A stretch of DNA of 64,000 nt from Chryseobacterium sp. CY350 (GCF_027945075.1 NZ_CP116034.1:310001-374000), one strand, 5' to 3'; positions 27,087-35,401 are shown, numbered from the stretch's first letter. The notes: a model not told the origin generated them from the sequence alone. Numbers and translations: made by a program.

Positions 27087-27692
27087 ATTAAAATAGGATA
27101 TGCCCGGGTTTCGACCAAAGATCAAAATTTGGATTTGCAAATTGAAGCTTTAGAAAAAGCAGGTTGTGAGAAAATTTATCAGGAGAAAATATCGGGTGCG
27201 ACAAAGAATCGCCCCGAACTTGATAAAATGATAGAACAGTTCAGAGAAGGTGATGAATTTTATGTTTGGCGACTTGACCGTTTAGGTAGAAGTTTAAAAA
27301 ATATTATTGATCTTGTTTTAAGTTTGAGTGATAAGGGAATTATAATAAAAGGTCTTGTAGATGGTGTAGATACATCAACTATTAATGGGCGACTATTTTT
27401 GAATCTCATGGCTTCTTTGGCCGAATATGAAAGAGAGTTGATAAGAGAGAGAACTAATGCAGGACTGCAATCTGCAAGGGCTAGAGGTAGGCTTGGTGGT
27501 AGACCTAAAGGTTATACAGCTGAAACAATTTCAAAGCTACTTCTTCTACGCTCAATTTATAAAGATCCGACTCTACGGCCGGAAGATATATACAAACCAT
27601 TTGGATTAACCAGGGCAACATTTTATAGATATGCTAAAATTCTTGACAATCATACGGATGAGGGAATAAAGAATATGCAAGTTAAAAAATAG
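27087..27692 (+). CDS. Serine recombinase (resolvase/invertase family), apparent ATT start
   Basis: The protein has 202 residues if read from ATT at 27087. It begins with the family signature KIGYARVSTKDQNLDLQ, with catalytic Ser9. It then has YVWRLDRLGRSLKNI, GRLFLNLMASLAEYERELI, the RARGRLGGRPKG hinge and a C-terminal HTH (about 145-190). No ATG, GTG or TTG lies upstream in this frame before a stop at 27078. The first TTG at 27129 would remove the catalytic Ser. So the gene uses ATT, or its ATG has been lost. It probably acts on its own element as resolvase or integrase. Confidence 0.8.
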   Translation: MKIGYARVSTKDQNLDLQIEALEKAGCEKIYQEKISGATKNRPELDKMIEQFREGDEFYVWRLDRLGRSLKNIIDLVLSLSDKGIIIKGLVDGVDTSTINGRLFLNLMASLAEYERELIRERTNAGLQSARARGRLGGRPKGYTAETISKLLLLRSIYKDPTLRPEDIYKPFGLTRATFYRYAKILDNHTDEGIKNMQVKK

Positions 27693-27795
27693 TTATACTG
27701 TTATTAATAGTGTTTTTTTAAAAGAAATGTCCCTTAAAATAGAGGTTTAATAAATTTTGTTTAATTTAATTATCAAGAATTAGATAAAAAATTGA

Positions 27796-27948
27796 ACTCA
27801 TACGGGAACAAGATATTTCTACAAAAAAGACTTTGGCGTTTTCACAGAAATCCAGCTTCCAATTGCAAAATACAATAACGATTCTGACAACTACAGACTT
27901 CTGAACAACCAGTTTGCTTTCATGGCAGGTATTTCTTTTGATTTGTAA
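27796..27948 (+). pseudogene. 3' remnant of an outer membrane protein gene
   Basis: Fifty codons read THTGTRYFYKKDFGVFTEI and end NNQFAFMAGISFDL before a TAA, with the alternating strand pattern of a beta-barrel C-terminus. There is no start codon, and a stop lies immediately upstream. It is probably a host gene cut by the mobile element whose recombinase ends 100 bases to the left. Confidence 0.6.
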
Positions 27949-27969
27949 TCAGAGAAAATTTTAAATAAG

Positions 27970-28004
27970 AAAAGCGATTTCGTTACATGAAATAGCTTTT
28001 TTTT
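27970..28004. terminator. Intrinsic terminator between convergent genes
   Basis: AAAAGC and ATTTC pair with GAAAT and GCTTTT across one mismatch and a 7-base loop, followed by a T tract on the + strand. Confidence 0.6.
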
Positions 28005-28015
28005 GTGAGTTATCA

Positions 28016-29701
28016 TCAGCTTTCAAAATATTCTTTTGGTGATTTACCATACTTTTCCTTGAATGCTGTTGCGAAAAATTCAGGACTTCCAAACCCTAAT
28101 TTGGAAGAGATTTCTTTAATCTTTTGATTTTTAAATTGAGAATCAATTTTAAGTTTTTTATCAAGATATTCAAATCTTAAATCGGTAAGATATGTATTGA
28201 AAGTTTTACCAAAATATACTTTAATGACTTTGCTCAAATACTTGTCATTGGTGTTAAATTTCTGTGCTAAAGCGGTAAGTTTAAGATCCTGCTCTAAAAA
28301 TCCAAAAGATGATTCGAAATTTTTCATCGAAGCGAGAATCTGATCGACTGTAAGTTTGTTAATCGGTCGGTATAAACTGTAATCTATTTCGGCATTTTCA
28401 AAAACTTCATTTATTTCTTCTTTTGTTTTTGGCTGTCGAGAAACCTTAGTAATAGTGTTTCTAATTTCCAAAATTTCTTGGCTGTTTTTCTTTTTGTTGG
28501 CTTTAATTTTTCGATACCCAAAATAAACGACACCAATCGAACTTAAAGAAATAATAGCGATACTCAGCCAATCGCTAAACTTTTGCTCATCTTCAGACAG
28601 AGCCTGTTCTTCTGTTTTATGTTTATCGTCAAAGTCTTTTAGCTTTAATTGAACATAGTTTTTAACATCTTTTTCAAACTTGTCAAACTCCAGCAAATCA
28701 TTTAATGATGCCAATTGCTGTTCTGTAGTTCCGTTTTTCTTGTAATATTCTGTAAAGAAGTCGAATGCGGGACGGAAGGCTAAAGTTGTTTTCTTGGTTT
28801 TGAGAAAATTATTTTTTATTTTTTCAAAGATAGGAAAAGCTTGATCTATTTTGCCGGTTTTCCAATAGCATTGGGCTAAAAGAAAAGTTACATTTTCAGA
28901 TACTTGAATATTTGTTCTACCCATCATATCTGTTGCAAGATTTATTTTTCGTATTGCAGACGTATATTTTTTCATATAGAAATCGTTGTAAGCATCTGCA
29001 AAAATTGCTTGATAATTACTTAAACTAATTTCTTTATTTGTCTTATCAAAATTGTAAGACTCCTTGATAAGAAATTCATTTTCTTTATGTTTTTGAAGTT
29101 TTGCATTTGTCATTATCAAGGAAGTCAGGTAAAACCGATACCATAATTTATTATTAGGTGGCGTTAAATTTTTCTTGAGATGCTGATACTGTTCGTTTAA
29201 CAGTTTTTGGGCAGATTCATCCTCATTAATCAAAGACTTCAGTTTTGCTATCGTAAATATAGATTTTACAATTTCCTCCGGCTTTTGTGTTAGATAATAT
29301 TCGTATGCAATCACTGAAAATTCTGAAGCTTTTTTATAATCACTTATCATTAAACTTCTTGTAGCTATTGTGTAGTAAGAATTTCCAATGGCAACCTGAT
29401 CTTTCAGTTTTACTGCCAAAGTTAAGATGCTGTCTCCGTACTTTAGACCGATGCTATCATTAGCCATACCCGAAGCACTTTCATAACCATTAAGTAATTC
29501 CTGAGTGTCGTCTTCTTTTTTAGCTAAATCAATGTATTTTTTGCAAAGAGCGAAAGCTAGATCTCTGTTTTTAGCAGTTATGATTTCTTTGTGAATTTTT
29601 TCAAATTTTGAAGATTCATCGGTTAGGTTTTGTGCTCTCATAAATTCCGAAAAGAAAATAAGAGTTAAAGTGAGAAGTAAAAACTGACAATTTTTGGTCA
29701 T
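28016..29701 (-). CDS. TPR-containing membrane AraC-type regulator
   Basis: The protein has 561 residues from the ATG at 29701, which begins the signal sequence MTKNCQFLLLTLTLIFF; an earlier start at 29767 would add a non-typical leader. It has TPR-like helices (about 60-340), a membrane helix near 375-397 and an AraC-type DNA-binding domain at the C-terminus (LTALAQKFNTNDKYLSKVIK, then ISSKLGFGSPEFFATAF). The protein at 62410 is a close paralogue in the same orientation, nearly identical over the DNA-binding region. The two bracket the accessory island. Confidence 0.82.
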   Translation of the reverse strand: MTKNCQFLLLTLTLIFFSEFMRAQNLTDESSKFEKIHKEIITAKNRDLAFALCKKYIDLAKKEDDTQELLNGYESASGMANDSIGLKYGDSILTLAVKLKDQVAIGNSYYTIATRSLMISDYKKASEFSVIAYEYYLTQKPEEIVKSIFTIAKLKSLINEDESAQKLLNEQYQHLKKNLTPPNNKLWYRFYLTSLIMTNAKLQKHKENEFLIKESYNFDKTNKEISLSNYQAIFADAYNDFYMKKYTSAIRKINLATDMMGRTNIQVSENVTFLLAQCYWKTGKIDQAFPIFEKIKNNFLKTKKTTLAFRPAFDFFTEYYKKNGTTEQQLASLNDLLEFDKFEKDVKNYVQLKLKDFDDKHKTEEQALSEDEQKFSDWLSIAIISLSSIGVVYFGYRKIKANKKKNSQEILEIRNTITKVSRQPKTKEEINEVFENAEIDYSLYRPINKLTVDQILASMKNFESSFGFLEQDLKLTALAQKFNTNDKYLSKVIKVYFGKTFNTYLTDLRFEYLDKKLKIDSQFKNQKIKEISSKLGFGSPEFFATAFKEKYGKSPKEYFES

Positions 29702-29926
29702 TGAAAAAGTGAATAATCTGCCAAATAACGGAAATATTTCACAAAAACACAAATGCATGTCAAGCAATTGTTAATCAGAGTATTAATTTTTAAGTTTTTC
29801 TATTCAAAAAGATTTTTTTCCCATTGAGAAAGATAATTTTTCTACCCAAAAATATAATTTATCCTTTTAGATAGCTTGAAAAGTTAGAGGATTTGGAATA
29901 AGACTTTTTACTAATATATATTTGCC

Positions 29927-29934
29927 ACAGAAAC
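29927..29934 (+). promoter_or_regulatory. -7 box TATATTTG for tandem small membrane genes
   Basis: Matches TAnnTTTG, 22 bases before the ATG at 29957. Confidence 0.45.
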
Positions 29935-29956
29935 AAAATAAAATTTAAAATAAATT

Positions 29957-30181
29957 ATGAAACAAAAAACGACATGGGTAACAAATCCAACAAAAAAACA
30001 ATTAATAGCTGTTTTAGCTTGGTACACAACAAGCTTTGTTTTAATAGTAGCTGTTATGACAGAACTTTTTGAAAAAGCACCGGCCTTCAGAGAAAACTAT
30101 ATGCTTCTGGTTGTCCTCATCTTTGCAACGATTGCAGTTGCAAAAATTTTAACAAACTATTTCAAAAAGCTAAATAATTAA
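29957..30181 (+). CDS. Small two-TM membrane protein (tandem copy 1)
   Basis: The protein has 74 residues with a polar N-terminus containing W-x-x-NPTKKQ, two membrane helices (about 17-37 and 48-66) and a basic tail. It is clearly related to the next gene, which starts four bases after its stop. I do not recognise the family. A -7 box lies upstream, so the pair appears expressed. Confidence 0.6.
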   Translation: MKQKTTWVTNPTKKQLIAVLAWYTTSFVLIVAVMTELFEKAPAFRENYMLLVVLIFATIAVAKILTNYFKKLNN

Positions 30182-30185
30182 TAAG

Positions 30186-30401
30186 ATGAATAACAAAAGT
30201 AACTGGCTTGAAAACCCAACAAAAACACAATTTCTAATAAGCATGATGCTCTACATCACGAGCTTCGCAATATTGTTAGCAGCGTTAACAAACTTCTTTC
30301 AAGAATCTATTGATTTTAAGAGAAACTACGTGCTACTATTTTTAAATATACCAGTATTTATATTGATGATAAAAACTATTAATTGTAAAGATATTTTTTA
30401 A
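30186..30401 (+). CDS. Small two-TM membrane protein (tandem copy 2)
   Basis: The protein has 71 residues and is a paralogue of the preceding gene, sharing W-x-x-NPTKTQF, the Y-x-TSF motif in the first helix, F-x-x-N-Y-x-LL before the second helix, and the same length. The tail differs (INCKDIF). The two products may form a hetero-oligomer, like other paired small membrane proteins; this is inference. Confidence 0.6.
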   Translation: MNNKSNWLENPTKTQFLISMMLYITSFAILLAALTNFFQESIDFKRNYVLLFLNIPVFILMIKTINCKDIF

Positions 30402-30414
30402 ATCTTTTACATAC

Positions 30415-30597
30415 TCATAAGGCGGGGTAGCCACTGTTATAATTCAGATAATGTTGTATAATATCTGTAGAAAGATTAAGCCCAATTGTATTTTCAAATT
30501 CTGAAAGCTCAAATTCAGTTAGTTGTTGTTGTTCTGTCTGTTCAAATTCCATAATAATTTTATTTATCAAGTTTTTATCATATGTTTCATGTTTCAT
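30415..30597 (-). pseudogene. Truncated SMI1/KNR4-like fragment
   Basis: Sixty codons from the ATG at 30597 encode a helix and the beginning of a SUKH (SMI1/KNR4) fold: LTEFELSEFENTIGLNLSTD, then HYLNYNSGYPAL, after which the frame stops. Full SUKH immunity proteins are 130-160 residues, such as the one at 48329. Only the N-terminal third remains, so this is probably a dead immunity gene. Confidence 0.5.
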
Positions 30598-30871
30598 AAT
30601 AACTCTTCTAACTGTAGTCTACAGTTTTATTAATATTTAAAAATTAGTTCATCGTATAAAATTCATATCTGAACCGATAAATAATCGTTTCTATCGAAAT
30701 TAATTTTTTTTTGCTTGTGCCTGATATACTTTTGAAGTATAAAATTTAAATAAACAAAAATAAATAACTAATAATCTTAATGAAAACAATGTTTAAGTCA
30801 CGAAATTTTAAAAACCACATCAACTATTCTCTTATGATAAAACCACCATGAAAATATAGGAATTCTAATTC

Positions 30872-31034
30872 CGTAAAATAATAAAATACTAAAAGCCAAG
30901 ACAGTGAAGTCTCTAAAATCACAACCAGAAACCCGGTAAAGTTTCCAAAAAAACGAAAGACTGATCCCGTAATATCAGCAAACTAAAACTAATAACCAAG
31001 ACAGTAAAGTCTTAAAAAATACAAACAGAAACTC
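30872..31034 (+). repeat. Imperfect direct repeats in leader of the aspartic protease gene
   Basis: Two related blocks of about 60 bases (around 30872-30933 and 30968-31034) share the core CCAAGACAGTnAAGTCT and the tail ACAnnCAGAAACnC. The core contains the small dyad AGAC/GTCT. They lie directly before the ATG at 31064. The rest of 30598-30870 shows no gene. Confidence 0.45.
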
Positions 31035-31063
31035 TTAATATTATCTTTCAAATATTCTATCTC

Positions 31064-32173
31064 ATGAAAAAAATAATAACACTATTTGTATTTGCATGTA
31101 CAATCATGTCTTGTAAGGAGATTGCAAACGCTTTTAATCAATCCTATATCTATGAAAAAGGGATTGAACTAAAATTTAATAATGACAGTAAAAAAACAGT
31201 TACTGCAAATATAAATGGTCAAGATTATAACTTGTATTTTGATACCGGTAGTGGAGCAGATGTTACAATAAATGAAGCAAAATTTGCTCTGAAACAAGAT
31301 AAAATTTTAAGACAGCGGGATATTTCCGGTTTTGATAAGCAGAGTAAAATATCTTCGGTTTATTATGTATCCGATTCTATTTCTTCAAAACTTTTTAGAC
31401 TAAAGAATATTCCTATTTTCATTACTGGAAGAGAAGAAGAAAATTGTTTTCGTAATGATGAATATGAAGGTCTTATAAATGTACTGACGGATTCTGACTT
31501 ACCTGTCGAATTAAATTATGAGAAAGGCTATATAAAAATATTAGACAAATTACAAACTTCCCCATTAGGATATACTTTTTTAGAAAGCAAATTCAGCTCT
31601 ATGTCTTCCGTTTTTAAAATTAAATTGTTTGCGTTAGGAAGAAGTGATTTTTTCATTTTTGACACCGGAAATAATGGACCTATCTTACTTAACGAAGATA
31701 TTTATACTCCTGGAAAACTGATGAACTCCATAGATTATATTGGAAACAGTGTTGGAGGAACAAAAATAGTAAATCGACTGAAGATGTATGATGCAGACTT
31801 TCAGATGAAAAACACAAAGTTTGTGCAATATGTAGGAGTTTCACAAGGATCAAAACGTAGCATTGTCAATTTCAATTTTATAAAAAAGTTCAATTGGATC
31901 ATTGATAGAAAAAATAAAAAGGTTTATTATAAAATAATAGACGTTGAAAAATTAAACAATCCATATAATAAAAATCATGCTGTGCATGCAGCAAGTTCAT
32001 ACCAAGGAAAGCTCATTGTAAGCTATTCCACCAGTGATTCAAAATTCGGAATTAATTCAGAAATAATTTCTATAAATAATCAAAATATAACTCCCAAAAA
32101 TATCTGTGAAATGCTAAAACTACTCAATACCACAGAAAATTGGGACAAATTAAACATTCAAATAAAAAACTAG
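31064..32173 (+). CDS. Retropepsin-like aspartic protease lipoprotein with PDZ-like tail
   Basis: The protein has 369 residues with a lipoprotein signal (lipobox IMSC, Cys near 17). Two aspartyl active-site motifs are visible, LYFDTGSGADV (Asp60) and FIFDTGNNGPI (Asp200), so a single chain can form the pseudodimeric pepsin-like site. The C-terminal 80 residues (NSEIISINNQNITPKNICEM) look like a PDZ domain, as in the aspartyl-protease-family proteins of Bacteroidota. It is probably tethered in the periplasm. The beta-barrel gene at 32192 follows after 18 bases, likely in one operon. Confidence 0.78.
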   Translation: MKKIITLFVFACTIMSCKEIANAFNQSYIYEKGIELKFNNDSKKTVTANINGQDYNLYFDTGSGADVTINEAKFALKQDKILRQRDISGFDKQSKISSVYYVSDSISSKLFRLKNIPIFITGREEENCFRNDEYEGLINVLTDSDLPVELNYEKGYIKILDKLQTSPLGYTFLESKFSSMSSVFKIKLFALGRSDFFIFDTGNNGPILLNEDIYTPGKLMNSIDYIGNSVGGTKIVNRLKMYDADFQMKNTKFVQYVGVSQGSKRSIVNFNFIKKFNWIIDRKNKKVYYKIIDVEKLNNPYNKNHAVHAASSYQGKLIVSYSTSDSKFGINSEIISINNQNITPKNICEMLKLLNTTENWDKLNIQIKN

Positions 32174-32191
32174 TTAAAAAAAATTTAAACC

Positions 32192-32632
32192 ATGAAAAAA
32201 TTCTTAATACCCTTCTTATTGCTATCTGCTTTTTGTTTTTCACAAAATAAAACTTATGCTTCTATTGGAGCAGGAGTAGTGACACACAAAAAAATAACAG
32301 AATTTGATGTTGATGCTGCATTAGGTTACCAATTTAAAAACTATTTTCTAGAAGTAAATTCTATTTATTCCAAGCCTAATTCTACGAGTCTAAGTGTTTC
32401 TAACGTTGTTTTTGGATTAGAAAACAAATCAGATAAACTTTTAAAAATATCTGCATTTACTGGTCTTGGAGTAGCAGTTATCGATGGAAACGGATCTTTA
32501 AACTTTCAGCTAGGAGTTAATTTGGGTATTAAGACAACAAAAAATTCTTCTGCCGGACTTAAAGTTTCAAACAATTTTAACAATCAACTTTCCTTTACAG
32601 CGATGAATTTATATTACAAATTTAATTTGTAG
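32192..32632 (+). CDS. Small outer membrane beta-barrel-like protein
   Basis: The protein has 146 residues with a signal peptide (about 1-18, CFSQN) followed by alternating strands (YASIGAGVVTHKKITEFD, AALGYQFKNYFLEVNSIYS) and a final strand ending LYYKFNL, typical of a small eight-stranded barrel. It is 18 bases downstream of the aspartic protease. Function unknown. Confidence 0.6.
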   Translation: MKKFLIPFLLLSAFCFSQNKTYASIGAGVVTHKKITEFDVDAALGYQFKNYFLEVNSIYSKPNSTSLSVSNVVFGLENKSDKLLKISAFTGLGVAVIDGNGSLNFQLGVNLGIKTTKNSSAGLKVSNNFNNQLSFTAMNLYYKFNL

Positions 32633-32850
32633 AAATCTGATAAAGTTTAATCAAACTTTACTTTTCAGAAATTTTATAACAATTATTATTATTTAGCTAA
32701 CCTTCTAATATACATCAAATAAAATTATTAGGGTGATTACAATATTTAAAAATTATAAACAATATTAAAATAAAATATGAACACTAAAAAACTATCTCTT
32801 TATACAACAGAGTTTTTTCATTGACAATTAACCAATAAACAATAAAAACC

Positions 32851-32958
32851 ATGAAACTATTATCTTTATTTTTGGCAATCCAGGTATCTGCCATATTCTT
32901 TACAGAGAATTTTCGGGAAATTTCTACAATTTCAGCTATTAGTCTGATTAGTTCATAA
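32851..32958 (+). CDS. Short signal-peptide-like ORF
   Basis: A 35-codon frame begins MKLLSLFLAIQVSAIFFTE and stops soon after a hydrophobic N-terminus. In another frame the following bases read HNGDFVQVNKCTSN before a stop. This may be the broken 5' end of the Cys-rich precursor at 33027, separated from it by the motif at 33011, or a small independent peptide. The remainder of 32633-33010 is AT-rich and shows nothing else. Confidence 0.3.
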   Translation: MKLLSLFLAIQVSAIFFTENFREISTISAISLISS

Positions 32959-33010
32959 TGGTGATTTCGTTCAAGTAAATAAATGTACGTCGAATTGAGC
33001 TAGTACTCAT

Positions 33011-33026
33011 AATCTCACAAAACGAT
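33011..33026 (+). repeat. Cassette motif site A (AATCTCACAAAACGAT)
   Basis: First of 17 copies of the dispersed motif AATCTCAAAAAACGAT; one mismatch. The Cys-rich precursor frame continues unbroken from it with no start codon, as if its 5' end had been replaced here. Confidence 0.7.
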
Positions 33027-33428
33027 AAATTTGCTCTTAATTATGCCGATCTTTCGAGGTATGATTTAAGAACCAACACTGGTTCAATTATCTTAACAGA
33101 TTTGAACTACGATAACTTTATTCATTCACAAATAACTATCGACCGAGGCACTTACACAAAATATGAAAGCAAAGGATTATCTGAGCAGTTAAAAACTAAA
33201 TATGACAGCGTGGCAAACAGAAGAGCTCCAAAAAATGTATCGTGTGACGGCAATGGGAATGGAAATGTTTCATACAGTGAGTGCTATAGATGTATTTCAG
33301 TTGCCATTGAGATGAGCTCTACATCATCAGCAATCTGTGGAATATATGAAAGTTCAGGACTACCTTGGTGGGGAGGTTGCAACATTTCAACAGCTGCAGC
33401 TTGTGTAATAATTTCATCAATCTACTAA
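33027..33428 (+). CDS. Cys-rich bacteriocin-like precursor, 5' end uncertain
   Basis: The frame is open from the motif at 33011 onward, without any ATG; the first usable codon is a TTG at 33102, giving 108 residues. The N-terminal half is polar. The C-terminal 61 residues form a Cys-rich, partly hydrophobic region (Cys 48, 61, 64, 79, 93, 101 by that numbering) with SECYRC, AICG, WWGGCN and AAACVIISS. Such a Cys-rich, membrane-active tail after a polar leader is reminiscent of halocin-C8-like and SdpC-like bacteriocin precursors. A small membrane protein follows 11 bases later, which could be its immunity partner. Function is inferred. Confidence 0.5.
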   Translation, partial: KFALNYADLSRYDLRTNTGSIILTDLNYDNFIHSQITIDRGTYTKYESKGLSEQLKTKYDSVANRRAPKNVSCDGNGNGNVSYSECYRCISVAIEMSSTSSAICGIYESSGLPWWGGCNISTAAACVIISSIY

Positions 33429-33439
33429 TTATTTAAACA

Positions 33440-33631
33440 ATGTTTGAAAATCCATACATTCTAATTGTTTTAGTGTTAATATATATAACAATAAATATTA
33501 TAACTATTACGGACATTCGTAAAAATAAGAATCTGTCCTCAAGACAGAGATATAATTACATTCTATTACAATTTTGGATGCCATTAATTGGAAGCTTCAT
33601 CTACTATAGTCAGAAAAGAAGTTCATACTAA
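33440..33631 (+). CDS. Small PLDc_N-like membrane protein, possible immunity partner
   Basis: The protein has 63 residues. One membrane helix (about 6-24), a basic loop (DIRKNKNLSSRQRYNY) and a second hydrophobic segment with LQFWMPLIGSFIYY match the PLDc_N pattern, a two-helix module also found in bacteriocin immunity and regulatory proteins. It starts 11 bases after the Cys-rich precursor and is closed by a strong terminator, so the two form one transcription unit. Confidence 0.6.
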   Translation: MFENPYILIVLVLIYITINIITITDIRKNKNLSSRQRYNYILLQFWMPLIGSFIYYSQKRSSY

Positions 33632-33656
33632 AAAACATGGACATCAAATTAGCTAT

Positions 33657-33695
33657 ATAGAATCCGTCTCACAGTTGAGACGGGTTCTATTTTTG
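33657..33695 (+). terminator. Strong intrinsic terminator
   Basis: A 15-bp stem (33657-33671 with 33676-33690, one wobble) with loop CAGT and a T tract ends the bacteriocin-like unit. Confidence 0.85.
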
Positions 33696-33790
33696 GAATG
33701 GAAAAGACTCGGATTCAGCTGTAGCTATATAGTTAAATCCCTCAAAAAATAGAATTAAAACAGATTGTAACGAACGAAAAAAGTACAATA

Positions 33791-34693
33791 ATGATAAAAG
33801 ACCAATACCAAATATCCGACATGAGCACAAAATTTATTGCTCTTGATTTCCTTAATTTTCTAAAAAAACCTAATGACCGGCAGATTAAAACCTCTATAAA
33901 AGATAAAATCATTCTGCTTTTTAAATTCTTGTTATTCGAACTTATACTTACCTGTATCATCGTTTTTCCTCTTGATTATTTCATCAACAATTTTATCAAA
34001 GTTAAAAGCGAAAGTTTAGATTATAAGCAAAATACCATCTTTATGGTTTTTATTCTGGTTGTTCTTCTGGTTCCCTTTATTGAAGAGGTCATATTCAGAT
34101 TAGTTTTACGATACAATTCGATATTCAAAAAAATAATCATTCGTGATAAATGGAACAGGCTCTTCCCTTGGCTCGTCTATGCATTCAGTATTGCTTTTGG
34201 TTTGGTTCATGCTGGAAACTACTTTAATAACAGTTCTACATTTTTTCTTTTATCCCCTCTTATTGTTTTAAGCCAATTATCAGGAGCATTCGTTATCAGT
34301 TTTATCAGAGTTCGTCTAAATTTTTATTACGGATTTCTCTACCATGTCCTTTGGAATTTTATTGCTGCGATTTTAATACCGACCGTTATGATTTTATTTG
34401 CGAATCCATATATTGATGAGACAGCAAATTATACATTAAACATTCAGGAGAAAGTATTTTTTCATATGAAAGAAACCCAGACTAGCAGTTTGGATGTGAG
34501 AAAAAATAAAATATATAAAATAGAAGCAACTCAATTATATCTTCAGGATATTCTTAATCTGATTTATGGGAAAGATAAATACTATGTTGATGAAATTATT
34601 ATTAATATGAATTTTTCTTCAAAAAATGGTCTCTCAAAAGAGGAATTCAAAAGAGTATTGGAAAAGGAATATGAGATTGAAAGTTTTAATTAA
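33791..34693 (+). CDS. CPBP-family intramembrane metalloprotease/glutamic endopeptidase
   Basis: The protein has 300 residues with six or so membrane helices (about 35-225). It carries the CPBP motifs: FIEEVIFRL (Glu98-Glu99, Arg103), FGLVHAGNYF (His) and YHVLWNF. The family includes CAAX-type proteases and bacteriocin-processing or immunity proteins. A soluble tail of about 75 residues is unusual. The location next to a bacteriocin-like unit makes an immunity role possible. An alternative start is the ATG at 33821. Confidence 0.8.
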   Translation: MIKDQYQISDMSTKFIALDFLNFLKKPNDRQIKTSIKDKIILLFKFLLFELILTCIIVFPLDYFINNFIKVKSESLDYKQNTIFMVFILVVLLVPFIEEVIFRLVLRYNSIFKKIIIRDKWNRLFPWLVYAFSIAFGLVHAGNYFNNSSTFFLLSPLIVLSQLSGAFVISFIRVRLNFYYGFLYHVLWNFIAAILIPTVMILFANPYIDETANYTLNIQEKVFFHMKETQTSSLDVRKNKIYKIEATQLYLQDILNLIYGKDKYYVDEIIINMNFSSKNGLSKEEFKRVLEKEYEIESFN

Positions 34694-34926
34694 TAGAGAA
34701 AAAGATAGTCTTTGGTAAAATCAAATTTATAATTTAAACTATCAGATTTGATAGATTAAGATTTATATAGTTGGTTAAATGTGCAAACAATTTAACTCTT
34801 GACGAAAATTTTATCTGTAAACATACTGCATCGTTAATTTTATTTTCTGAAAGAAAAGGAATGCAATTTTGAAAATTTCTCGTAAATCGAAATACTTTTG
34901 ATAACTCTTTTTTTTAAAAAACAGTA

Positions 34927-35241
34927 ATGCTCAACGTAGATGTCTCTGCAACACATAAACTTACCTTAGACGATGTTTCAGGTCTTTATTCTATGCAAAG
35001 CAATCTGGGCGTTGAAGTCATAAATAAATCCATTGAAAAAGTGATAATCACCAATGTCAAGATAGTTTCTAAAAAGAAATCTTTCCTGTCATCTAAAATC
35101 CAGAATGTGTTTTCAGAAAACAGAAATGACACTATATATCCTGAATTTTCTTATCAGTTTAACATCGCAAAAGTACCATTCGAAGAACGTAGAAAATATA
35201 CCTTAATCATCAATGGTCAGTTTATTTCTAATGAATTTTAA
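34927..35241 (+). CDS. Hypothetical beta-rich protein
   Basis: The protein has 104 residues with no signal peptide or membrane helix. Strands such as LGVEVINKSIEKVIITNVKI and RKYTLIINGQF suggest a small beta-sandwich. It may be a fragment of a larger exported protein, as no clear start context is visible and upstream codons do not continue. It is not recognised. The 230 bases before it are AT-rich with no feature I can name. Confidence 0.4.
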   Translation: MLNVDVSATHKLTLDDVSGLYSMQSNLGVEVINKSIEKVIITNVKIVSKKKSFLSSKIQNVFSENRNDTIYPEFSYQFNIAKVPFEERRKYTLIINGQFISNEF

Positions 35242-35401
35242 TATAATTTATACTGAAAATTTTAAGTCAGTAACTAACATTCAAAACTAAAATATTTTAC
35301 ATACTTCTCTTTGTAAAAAAAGTGTTTTTTTCTTAGTGAAATTAGCTCTTTTCATAGAATTATTTATATTTGAATGTTAGACAAAACTAAAAAACCACGC
35401 A

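Noticed and set aside
27129..27692. Serine recombinase starting at TTG 27129
   Set aside because: This start removes the YARVS motif with the catalytic Ser, although the missing codons are present and in frame upstream.
30415..30597. Intact immunity gene
   Set aside because: Only the first third of an SMI1/KNR4 domain is encoded before the stop.
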